Source of the DNA: Candidatus Woesearchaeota archaeon
GTDB lineage: Archaea > Nanobdellota > Nanobdellia > Woesearchaeales > PXDW01
Length of the DNA: 9,157 nt
Reading direction: 5' to 3'
Assembly (NCBI GenBank): GCA_003564925.1
Contig: PXDW01000097.1
Coordinates: 1-9,157, forward strand
Within the stretch, counting starts at the first letter, position 1; each line of letters starts with the position of its first letter. A program made the position numbers and the translations under genes. Shown one piece after another: positions 1-6,383 of the stretch. The notes under the pieces are model-generated. The model was not told the origin of the DNA, ran no database searches, and saw nothing but the letters and a program-made list of their open reading frames with translations.

Positions 1-6
1 AGGAGG
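1..6 (+). promoter_or_regulatory. Shine-Dalgarno sequence of the first gene
   Basis: AGGAGG lies 8 nt before the ATG at 15 and is a full match to the archaeal/bacterial anti-SD core. It supports that start and implies a 5' leader whose promoter lies left of the window. It stands out because most other genes here have no such site and appear leaderless. Confidence 0.85.
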
Positions 7-14
7 AAACTAAA

Positions 15-713
15 ATGGAAGATATATCAAATAAAACATTGGCTATTCTATTGGTTGCTGCTATGGCAGTATCATTAGGAGGAACTGTACTTAGCTTAAA
101 CAGGCTGGGAAGCATTCCGACTCAGCAGATAACTGGCTATGGAACAGGAATTGGATTCACAAATCTTACTATAATGGTATCAACTTCAATATTCTTAAAT
201 AATACAGTTGTTGATTTCGGAACAGGAATCGTAAATATTACAGCAGCAGACAATATGTGCCTTAACGCGACACTTACTTCAGGAAATTCAACAGATGGGC
301 CAAGCAACTTAAACAACTGCTGGGTCAATGCATCAGGGCCTAGAGCTGTAAATCCATTCAATGATTCGATAAATAACATAATAGTAAGAAACGAAGGAAA
401 CACTAACCTTACAATAGAAATGGTAAGTGCAGATGGAACTGCTGCTAATTTTATAGGAGGAGGTACTGGTGGCCCGTTCCCTGAACCCCAATACCAATTT
501 ACTTCATATTCAGCGCAAGCAGGCTCTTGCAGCGCTCCAAGGACAAGCTGGACTGACATAAACGCAACAGAGATGTATATATGCTCTGGACAAGGATTGT
601 CAATAAATCCATCAAGTAACGAAGTAGCAGTAGGATTCAGGATAGTAATTCCAGGGGATGCTGCTGGTTATAAGGAAGACCAGCTTACATTCACAAGTTC
701 AGAAGCAACTTAA
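15..713 (+). CDS. Secreted or membrane-anchored beta-rich glycoprotein-like surface protein, function unknown
   Basis: This 232-residue protein has one hydrophobic N-terminal segment (about residues 9-28) after a short polar start, so it is either exported with cleavage or held by a signal anchor. The rest is polar, Thr/Ser/Asn-rich and looks all-beta. It contains ten N-x-S/T sequons (N6, 50, 62, 74, 84, 91, 105, 116, 131, 183) and four cysteines (82, 102, 172, 190) that could make two disulfides; all the cysteines and nine of the sequons lie outside the anchor. A V-x-F-G-T motif (about 66-70) and a C-terminal I-P-G-D-A-A-G-Y strand (about 212-219) recall the Ig-like/TasA-like layout also seen in the protein at 1951-2391. 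The start is fixed by a perfect SD. I recall similar short surface proteins in DPANN genomes but no assigned function. It is probably a surface or fibre subunit. A pilin is possible, but I see no clear class III signal-peptide cleavage motif. Confidence 0.75.
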   Translation: MEDISNKTLAILLVAAMAVSLGGTVLSLNRLGSIPTQQITGYGTGIGFTNLTIMVSTSIFLNNTVVDFGTGIVNITAADNMCLNATLTSGNSTDGPSNLNNCWVNASGPRAVNPFNDSINNIIVRNEGNTNLTIEMVSADGTAANFIGGGTGGPFPEPQYQFTSYSAQAGSCSAPRTSWTDINATEMYICSGQGLSINPSSNEVAVGFRIVIPGDAAGYKEDQLTFTSSEAT

Positions 714-722
714 ATAGATAAA

Positions 723-730
723 TTTTTATA
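723..730 (+). promoter_or_regulatory. TATA-like box for the gene at 755
   Basis: TTTTTATA is centred about 29 nt before the ATG at 755, the spacing expected when transcription starts at or within a few nt of the start codon. No SD is present, so the mRNA is probably leaderless. This promoter lets the 755-2391 pair be expressed separately from the gene before it. Confidence 0.55.
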
Positions 731-754
731 CTTTTTATTTTATTTATTATCTTT
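731..754 (+). terminator. T-rich tract, possible archaeal poly-U terminator
   Basis: The 24 nt before the next ATG are T-rich, with runs of five, four, three and three T. They begin 17 nt after the stop of the first gene and have no stem-loop, as in archaeal poly-U termination. The tract also covers the expected transcription start of the next gene, so it could simply be promoter sequence. Confidence 0.35.
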
Positions 755-1954
755 ATGAAGTATATAAAATTAATATGTTTTCTTGCTCTTCTTTTTATTA
801 TTCCTTTTTCTCATTCAATGGGCCTTCTCTCTAACAAGCTTACTGACACAATATTCTTCGAGCCCAATTTAGAAAGAACATACAGCCATTTTTTTACAAC
901 AAACTGCGGCTTTACGCAGGATTACGAGTCATATGTAAGGATGAGGGAAGCTAGTTCTCCTGACTTAACAAAATATGTTACAATAAGCCCTAGCTATTTT
1001 AGAGATATTCCTCATCAATCAACTATTCCTTTTACAGTCCATTTAAGGCTTCCTGATAAGATTGAAGAAGCAGGCATACATGAAATAAGGCCTGGTATAA
1101 GGGAAACAGAGACTTGGGGAGGAGGGACTATAGGCTCTAGAACAGGTTCAGAGGCAAGAATTATCATTATAGTATTATACAAGCACAAGTTTGCAAGATG
1201 GTGGTTTGAAACACAAAATGCAAATGTTAATGAAACAGCAACTTTTAAGGTAAGGGTTCAGAATTTTGGAGAGCCTAGGATAGAAAAAGCACAGGCAGAG
1301 ATAAAGATATATGATATTGAAAATAATTTTATAAAAACAATTCATACAGATTCAAAAAGCATTGATGCTACTGAGCAGGTTGAGCTTTATGCATCTTTCT
1401 CAACTAAAGGTATGCTTCCAGCAGAATACAGGGCTGTAGCTGTCCTTGATTATGATGGGAATATAACAGAAAAAGAAAGCAGTTTCCTTATTGGCAATTT
1501 AGATGTGAAGATTCTTGGTTATACAAAGGAATTTTTTGAAAACAGCACTCAAAGGATGAATATATTGATAAACAGCAGGTGGAACAACAGAATAGAAAAT
1601 TTATATGCTGATGTTAACATATTGGATGAAAGAAACAGGATAATAGAAGGATATAGCTTTAGAACTCCCCCTGATTTCCTAAACGCGTGGGCATCAAAGG
1701 AATTTACAGGATATTTTGATAATTTTGGTCTGAGAAAAGGCAATTACTCTATAGACATAATCGTATATTTCGATGGCCAAACGAAGATTGAAAGAGGCTC
1801 TATAGAGATAATTGAAGCTCCGAAACAATATGTGGGTGAAGAAGAAAGAACATTTATGTCTTTTGTAACAAGCAGCTTTTTCTTAATCAGTATAATAATA
1901 GCGTTATTAATAGCAAATATAGTCTGGCTATTGCTCAGAAAAAAAACAAAATGA
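755..1954 (+). CDS. Exported beta-sandwich protein with C-terminal membrane anchor, function unknown
   Basis: This 399-residue protein has a clear signal peptide (about 1-21: Lys near the start, then a Leu/Ile/Phe core ending F-S-H-S). A long extracellular part of three likely beta-sandwich regions follows (about 31-142, 155-246, 247-353). One transmembrane helix (about 371-394) and a basic R-K-K-T-K tail complete it, so most of the protein is outside and the tail inside. The middle region reads like a CARDB/Ig-like adhesion fold (N-E-T-A-T-F-K-V-R-V-Q-N-F-G). The third has a Trp/Asn-rich stretch (N-S-R-W-N-N-R-I-E-N) and a possible strand-turn G-L-R-K-G-N-Y. It carries four sequons. The 4-bp ATGA overlap with the next gene implies translational coupling and a joint role. 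I recall conserved DPANN proteins with this layout but no known function. It could be a surface scaffold, or an assembly or anchoring partner for the small Ig-like proteins beside it. Confidence 0.75.
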   Translation: MKYIKLICFLALLFIIPFSHSMGLLSNKLTDTIFFEPNLERTYSHFFTTNCGFTQDYESYVRMREASSPDLTKYVTISPSYFRDIPHQSTIPFTVHLRLPDKIEEAGIHEIRPGIRETETWGGGTIGSRTGSEARIIIIVLYKHKFARWWFETQNANVNETATFKVRVQNFGEPRIEKAQAEIKIYDIENNFIKTIHTDSKSIDATEQVELYASFSTKGMLPAEYRAVAVLDYDGNITEKESSFLIGNLDVKILGYTKEFFENSTQRMNILINSRWNNRIENLYADVNILDERNRIIEGYSFRTPPDFLNAWASKEFTGYFDNFGLRKGNYSIDIIVYFDGQTKIERGSIEIIEAPKQYVGEEERTFMSFVTSSFFLISIIIALLIANIVWLLLRKKTK

Positions 1955-2391
1955 AGCCTTTCAAATTATTACTCATATCATTAATTATTTTTTTTATTCT
2001 CATAGGAATGACTTCATTAGCTTTTTATTTTTATGATAAGCCGATGGATATAATTTCAGTTCCTATAACCATAAATGTTGAAGATGAAAGTAATATCATC
2101 GGATTTGCATCAGATAAAGACATAATCAATTTCGGAACTGCTCCAAGAGGCTCTGGGTCTCTTAAAAGGATAAATTTGACAAATGAAAAGGATTTCCCAC
2201 TATTTTTTAGCATAAAAACAGAAGGAAACTTCAGCACCTGGATTAGCATTGAAAACAATAATTTTGTTCTTTACCCTGGAGAAATAAAAGAGGTTAAATT
2301 AACAGCTTCTGTTCCTGGAAACGCTCTTGCAGGAAAATATATGGGAAATCTCTATATTATTATAAAAAGGCATTACGCCTTATTGAGATGA
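1951..2391 (+). CDS. Signal-anchored Ig-like (COG1470-like) small surface protein, function unknown
   Basis: This 146-residue protein has an N-terminal signal anchor (about residues 4-28) followed by a single beta-sandwich domain (about 38-139). Typical Ig-like features are I-N-F-G-T-A-P-R-G-S (59-68), a W-I-S-I-E strand, the turn Y-P-G-E-I-K-E-V (about 108-115) and a last strand V-P-G-N-A-L-A-G-K-Y-M-G. This pattern is common in archaeal proteins whose Ig-like domains resemble those grouped under COG1470. The gene starts inside the stop region of its neighbour (ATGA, 4-bp overlap) without an SD, so it probably relies on coupled translation. The last strand resembles that of the protein at 15-713, suggesting a related fold. 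Its function is not known; the natural inference is that it works at the membrane with the 399-residue protein. Confidence 0.72.
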   Translation: MKPFKLLLISLIIFFILIGMTSLAFYFYDKPMDIISVPITINVEDESNIIGFASDKDIINFGTAPRGSGSLKRINLTNEKDFPLFFSIKTEGNFSTWISIENNNFVLYPGEIKEVKLTASVPGNALAGKYMGNLYIIIKRHYALLR

Positions 2392-2435
2392 ATCTGATTT
2401 ATTAATTTAGTTTACATGATTATATTATAGTAATA

Positions 2436-2443
2436 TTTATATA
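2436..2443 (+). promoter_or_regulatory. TATA-like box for the receptor-like gene at 2469
   Basis: TTTATATA is centred about 29 nt before the ATG at 2469 in the 77-nt gap after the Ig-like gene. There is no SD before the ATG, so a leaderless transcript separate from the upstream pair is likely. Confidence 0.6.
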
Positions 2444-2468
2444 GGTATGGACACAGAAAAAATAACAT

Positions 2469-5156
2469 ATGAAAAATAAAGAGATCTTGGTATTTCTAAC
2501 TCTATTGTTCATTGTATTTATATTGGCAAATACCTTATTTATAATGGATAGGACTAATAAGATAATAGAAGGGCAAAAAATCTCAGGAAGAAGCATAGGA
2601 ATGATAAGATTCTGCATAAACAGCCCTCCAAATTTAGATATATCAATATGTGATAATGTTGCTTATACAGAGAATCAATATATATGCCATGTGAATGCAA
2701 CAGACTTAGAATCAGAGGTTTTGAATTTTACATCTGTATTTGTAAAAGGGCAAACCCTTTTCAATATCACTTCTACAGGATTGATTAATTTTACTCCGAG
2801 AATAGGTCAAGAAGGCAATTATACGATACACATAAAAGTTATGGATGATTCAGGATGCGATAATAATTTTGATATAGATAGGCTATATCTTGAAGTAAAA
2901 AGCCATTTTTGCTTTAATAATACAAGGCCTGAATTAAACCTGAGCATTTGCAACACTACATGGTATGAAAATTCAAGTTATATCTGCCAAGTCGAAGGTT
3001 ATGACCCAAATCCTTGGGTTTCTCTTGTCTACAGCTCAACAGTAATACAAGGAGAGCCATTTTTTAACATATCAAAAGACGGGCTTTTAAACTTCACAGC
3101 AAACAGATCGCATGTCGGAGATTATGAAGTAATGATAATAGTTGATGATAATTTAGGCTGTGATAACTCAGTCAATTCAGGAATATTAAATTTTACAATA
3201 TATCCAATAAACCACCCACCTTATTTTGACGGGCCTATATTAAATCAGACATGGGAACAGGATACTTCCCTTGTTGCTTTTGACTTAGATAATTATTTCT
3301 ACGATATTGACAATGACCCATTAACTTATGAGCATACAATCTTGAATAATATAAGAGTCGATATAGATGAAAATAATATAGTAAGATTCACCCCTATACC
3401 TGGATGGCATGGAATTGAATTCATAACTTTTTTGGCTTTTGATCCTTCAGGAGCATTTGCTAAAAGCAATATGGTAATGTTAACGGTTTTGCCGGAAGAA
3501 AAAATATTAACGACAAGACCCGGAGGAAGCGCAGGAGGAGCCGGAGGCTTTTCAACATGCATTCCTCAATGGTATTGTTATGATTGGGAAGAATGCCTTC
3601 CGCAAGGGTACCAAACAAGAAGCTGTGTAGATTTCAACGAATGCGGCACAGACCTTCATAGGCCCAATGTTACCCAAAAATGCCTTTATGTGGCTACATG
3701 CTTTGATGGGATTCAAAATCAAGGAGAAGAAGGGATAGACTGTGGCGGACCTTGCCCTCCGTGCCCTACATGCGATGATGGGATTAAGAACTGCCATAAA
3801 ATCATACAGCAAGACGGTTCTTGGATAGAGGTATGTGAAGAAGGGATAGACTGTGGCGGACCTTGTCCTCCATGCCCTACATGCGATGATGGGATTCAGA
3901 ACTGCCATAAAATCATACAGGAAGACGGCTCTTGGATAGAGGTATGCGAAGAGGGGATAGACTGCGGAGGGCCTTGCCCCCCATGCGAAATCAAAAAACC
4001 CGCAGAAATTCCAGGTATAATAGAGGTGGATTTTTTAATCGAATACCCATGGCTTCTTTGGATTCTTATCATAGCTATAATCTTGCTTACTGTCTCTGAA
4101 GACAAAGCATATATTAAAAAGATAATGAAGAAAGAATTTAAGCAGTATAGGAAAGATATGCTAAGATATATAAAAATAAGAAAAAGAATATATGGACTTT
4201 CAATATTTGTTTCATGTATTATTCTAATATTTTCGCTATATATTTTCTCTCTACAATTCAAAAAAGACTTCACTCTTCTTTATGTTGGTGGAACCTTAGT
4301 AATAATAACGGGATTTTTGCTCTATATTTACTTAGTGAAAAAATTTAAGTATGATGAAAAAAAGAAAAATAAAGAAGAACAAATTTTCCTTGAGACAGAT
4401 AAAAGAAAAACAGAAAACCTGATAAAAATAGCGGAAGAGAATCTTTTGAAAATGGAGCTAAAAACAGGTTTTAAAATTTACAAAATTCTAAAAAATGGCT
4501 TTATTGGAAATGAAAGCGAAGAAGATGAAAGTGTTAATGAAATTATTAAATCAATTAATAATATATACAGACTAATCAGAGACTTGGTGAAAAAAAGAAA
4601 GAAAACCCTTATTCCATTTGAAACAGATAAGGATACAAAAAAATTAATTAAAAAGCTCTCAAATAACAGGCTTTTGAAAAGCATTTCTATGAAATATCCT
4701 GAAATAAAAGAAATATTAAGATGTTTAAAAAAGTTAGACAGAAACCTTTCAAAGAAAGAAACTAAAGAAAAAGATTTGGTTAATTCAATAAATGATTATA
4801 TTTCTAGATTAACAGAAATTGCTTTTGACAAACACCTAATAATTGTTATAAAATCAGATAAGAGAATAATATCATTATATAATGGATTGATTGATATTTA
4901 TGATAATTATCAAAAACAAATTAATGAAAAGGTTGAGTTCAATAAAAATATAACGGATAAGGAGACAGATTTTAGGAGAATGCTTGAAAAGATGACTAAT
5001 CGGGGCGTCATTATAGAGAAGATAAGGACAACAAAAGAGCTTAAGTCAATTTATAATGACTTTGTTGACTTATACAATAATTATAAAAGGAAAGAGGATC
5101 TTTATAATGACTTAAAGCAGATTGAATTAAGAAAAAGAGAGATTTTGCGTAGCTGA
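2469..5156 (+). CDS. Large receptor-like membrane protein: cadherin/Ig-like and Cys-rich ectodomain, three membrane helices, coiled-coil-like cytoplasmic tail
   Basis: This 895-residue protein has a signal anchor or signal peptide (about 6-26). Two homologous domains of about 97 residues follow (49-145, 148-245), each with Cys at matching places and a D-x-G-C-D-N or D-N-L-G-C-D-N ending. Next is a cadherin-like domain (about 248-342) with P-P-Y-F-D and D-I-D-N-D-P-L-T-Y motifs, then a Gly/Ala linker (about 350-360). A Cys/Trp module (364-406) has the C-x5-C-x2-W-x2-C spacing and R-S-C that recall a thrombospondin type 1 repeat. Cys-rich repeats (411-506) end in C-G-G-P-C-P-P-C. Membrane helices lie near 527-545, 575-597 and 603-624; the loop 546-574 is strongly basic, placing it and the C-terminus inside. 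Residues 625-895 are Lys/Glu/Ile/Leu/Asn-rich and look coiled-coil. At least fifteen sequons lie in the ectodomain. This suggests a surface adhesin or receptor linked to a cytoplasmic scaffold; I do not recognise a named family. Confidence 0.78.
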   Translation: MKNKEILVFLTLLFIVFILANTLFIMDRTNKIIEGQKISGRSIGMIRFCINSPPNLDISICDNVAYTENQYICHVNATDLESEVLNFTSVFVKGQTLFNITSTGLINFTPRIGQEGNYTIHIKVMDDSGCDNNFDIDRLYLEVKSHFCFNNTRPELNLSICNTTWYENSSYICQVEGYDPNPWVSLVYSSTVIQGEPFFNISKDGLLNFTANRSHVGDYEVMIIVDDNLGCDNSVNSGILNFTIYPINHPPYFDGPILNQTWEQDTSLVAFDLDNYFYDIDNDPLTYEHTILNNIRVDIDENNIVRFTPIPGWHGIEFITFLAFDPSGAFAKSNMVMLTVLPEEKILTTRPGGSAGGAGGFSTCIPQWYCYDWEECLPQGYQTRSCVDFNECGTDLHRPNVTQKCLYVATCFDGIQNQGEEGIDCGGPCPPCPTCDDGIKNCHKIIQQDGSWIEVCEEGIDCGGPCPPCPTCDDGIQNCHKIIQEDGSWIEVCEEGIDCGGPCPPCEIKKPAEIPGIIEVDFLIEYPWLLWILIIAIILLTVSEDKAYIKKIMKKEFKQYRKDMLRYIKIRKRIYGLSIFVSCIILIFSLYIFSLQFKKDFTLLYVGGTLVIITGFLLYIYLVKKFKYDEKKKNKEEQIFLETDKRKTENLIKIAEENLLKMELKTGFKIYKILKNGFIGNESEEDESVNEIIKSINNIYRLIRDLVKKRKKTLIPFETDKDTKKLIKKLSNNRLLKSISMKYPEIKEILRCLKKLDRNLSKKETKEKDLVNSINDYISRLTEIAFDKHLIIVIKSDKRIISLYNGLIDIYDNYQKQINEKVEFNKNITDKETDFRRMLEKMTNRGVIIEKIRTTKELKSIYNDFVDLYNNYKRKEDLYNDLKQIELRKREILRS
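3699..3986 (+). repeat. In-frame Cys-rich tandem repeats (24 + 37 + 35 residues) with 111-bp period
   Basis: Three copies of a module built on C-x-D-G-I-x-N ... E-E-G-I-D-C-G-G-P-C-P-P-C occupy residues 411-434, 435-471 and 472-506. Copies two and three share a 13-residue insert that adds two Cys and is absent from the first; their start-to-start period is 111 bp (3771 and 3882). Over 105 aligned bases they differ at 10 sites, 8 of them synonymous, so the array duplicated and has since been held under protein-level constraint. Similar D-G-I-x-N-x-G-E-x-G-x-D-C-G-G modules are common in archaeal and bacterial surface proteins. Confidence 0.9.
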
Positions 5157-5277
5157 TATTTCATTTAATATAATGACCCAAAATAATTGTTTAATATAAT
5201 TAGTGTAATATTGAATATGGTATGAGCTAGCTTCAAAATATGAATAAAAATATGAATACCTATTATCTTACAATCTA

Positions 5278-5895
5278 CTATCTTACAAAGAACCCTTTCA
5301 CCATATTTAGGAAATCAACAAACCCTATCTTAACATACCCTAAATAAGGTATTCTTACCTGGGCTTTTCCAAGCACTCTTTCCTGGCCTATCCTGCTTTC
5401 CTCAACCTCCATATTTATCCCAGCATTATTATCTCCTTTTGTTGTGAAATAATACTTTCCATCCTCTTCCCAAGCTTTTATTATCCTATGGATTATTGGG
5501 TCTGGCTTCGGGCTTTGAAATACAATAACATCACCAACTTCTAACTTCTCAGGATTGGCCCTTGATATTATCATTATATCCCCTCTGTTGAAGCCATTTC
5601 TAAATCTAAAGCTGTAAAAATCCTCTTTTGTTATATTATAATGGCTGTAAAAACCCCCTTTTTCTTCCCAAAACTGATCGAAGTCGTACTCATGTTCCAT
5701 ACTTCCAGAAACAACAGCAACAATTGGAAATCCAGTTCCCAATGCAAGCCCAAGCACAGGATAGATTATATATTTTATTAAAACAACTGCCAGGATTATA
5801 TTAACAAGCCAACTCCAAATAGAGTTGTCTTCCCATATGAAGTACCAGATTTTCTTCATAATTTTTTTAAAGTTATTTTTTTTTATTTCTTTCAT
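5278..5895 (-). CDS. sec11: Archaeal/ER-type signal peptidase I (family S26B) with inserted segment
   Basis: This 205-residue membrane protease cleaves signal peptides from exported proteins. A membrane helix (about 30-52) is followed by the nucleophile motif S-G-S-M-E-H (Ser65), R-G-D-I-M-I-I (104-110), V-G-D-V-I-V-F (120-126), the general-base motif I-I-H-R-I (His136) and K-G-D-N-N (Asp155). His rather than Lys at the general-base position marks the archaeal/ER subtype, not bacterial LepB. Between the Ser motif and R-G-D lie about 35 residues rich in Phe, Tyr and Trp, whereas Sec11 and methanogen enzymes have only a few residues there. Six residues after Asp155, where Sec11 has a second conserved Asp, there is Asn161. 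The C-terminal P-Y-L-G-Y-V-K-I strand is typical of the family. The gene converges on the receptor gene, 121 nt away, and is a plausible processing enzyme for the nearby secreted proteins. The start is supported by a TATA box about 31 nt upstream. Confidence 0.92.
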   Translation of the reverse strand: MKEIKKNNFKKIMKKIWYFIWEDNSIWSWLVNIILAVVLIKYIIYPVLGLALGTGFPIVAVVSGSMEHEYDFDQFWEEKGGFYSHYNITKEDFYSFRFRNGFNRGDIMIISRANPEKLEVGDVIVFQSPKPDPIIHRIIKAWEEDGKYYFTTKGDNNAGINMEVEESRIGQERVLGKAQVRIPYLGYVKIGFVDFLNMVKGFFVR

Positions 5896-5921
5896 CTCTT
5901 TCTAAAAAGATTATAAGGGTC

Positions 5922-5930
5922 ATATAAAAA
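5922..5930 (-). promoter_or_regulatory. TATA-like box for the signal peptidase gene
   Basis: On the - strand TTTTTATAT is centred about 31 nt before the ATG, preceded by a C-A-A-A-A-C stretch that could serve as the TFB recognition element. Transcription would start only a few nt before the ATG, so the mRNA is near-leaderless. Confidence 0.55.
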
Positions 5931-6007
5931 GTTTTGTTTTTTGTTAGCAGACTAAATTTATCATTTTATCAGTAAGATTAATAAATTGTTCTGCTTTCTT
6001 AAGTTCT

Positions 6008-6337
6008 ATGAAACTTTTCAAGGTTGTGGTTTATGCTCCTGAAAAGCATGCTCGAAAAATAAGAGATGTTCTCGCAGAAAATGGAGCAGGGCATATAGGA
6101 AACTATGACTATTGCTCTTTCTCTTGTAAAGGTGTAGGCAGGTTTAGACCTCAGGAAGGAACAAAGCCTTTTATTGGGAATAAAGGAAAAGTTGAGGAAG
6201 TTATTGAAGAGAGAATAGAGACTGTTGTTTCAGATAAGAATATAAAAAAAGTCTTAAGGGTTGTTATTGATGCACATCCTTATGAAGAGCCAGCAATTGA
6301 TATCTTTCCTTTATTGAATGATAAATACTTAAAGTGA
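6008..6337 (+). CDS. Stand-alone YqfO/NIF3 PII-like insert domain protein (COG3323-like)
   Basis: This 109-residue soluble protein matches the PII/CutA-like domain that in YqfO-type NIF3 proteins is inserted between the two halves of the metal-binding NIF3 fold; here it stands alone. Visible signatures are the ferredoxin-like first strand F-K-V-V-V-Y-A-P (4-11), H-I-G-N-Y-D-Y-C-S-F (29-38), the G-x-G-x-F-x-P turn (42-48), P-F-I-G-x-x-G (54-60) and the C-terminal H-P-Y-E-E-P-A-I-D-I-F-P (90-101). The length fits a complete stand-alone domain. By fold it should form trimers and might bind a small ligand or metal, but no reaction is established. A weak A/T-rich box near 5978-5986 may be its promoter. 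It lies 46 nt before endonuclease III and may be co-transcribed with it. Confidence 0.85.
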   Translation: MKLFKVVVYAPEKHARKIRDVLAENGAGHIGNYDYCSFSCKGVGRFRPQEGTKPFIGNKGKVEEVIEERIETVVSDKNIKKVLRVVIDAHPYEEPAIDIFPLLNDKYLK

Positions 6338-6383
6338 TGAATACATAGAGTAATGAAACAATATAATAAATATAAAATAAAAA

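Noticed and set aside
15..100. Class III (type IV pilin or archaellin) signal peptide in the first protein
   Set aside because: There is a short polar start and a hydrophobic helix, but no basic-Gly/Ala cleavage site in front of the hydrophobic part as pilin peptidases need.
3552..3908. Open frame of 118 codons on the - strand within the receptor gene, with an internal repeat
   Set aside because: Its repeat is only the mirror of the Cys-rich repeat on the + strand, whose divergence is mostly synonymous in the + frame.
5157..5277. Convergent intergenic gap with repeated TTTAATATAAT
   Set aside because: Short A/T words are expected here; I see no stem-loop, RNA gene or coding frame.
5264..5288. 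Direct repeat TATCTTACAA with a 15-bp period at the signal peptidase stop
   Set aside because: It is only two 10-bp copies in A/T-rich sequence, one of them in the coding end; chance is a sufficient explanation and there is no array.
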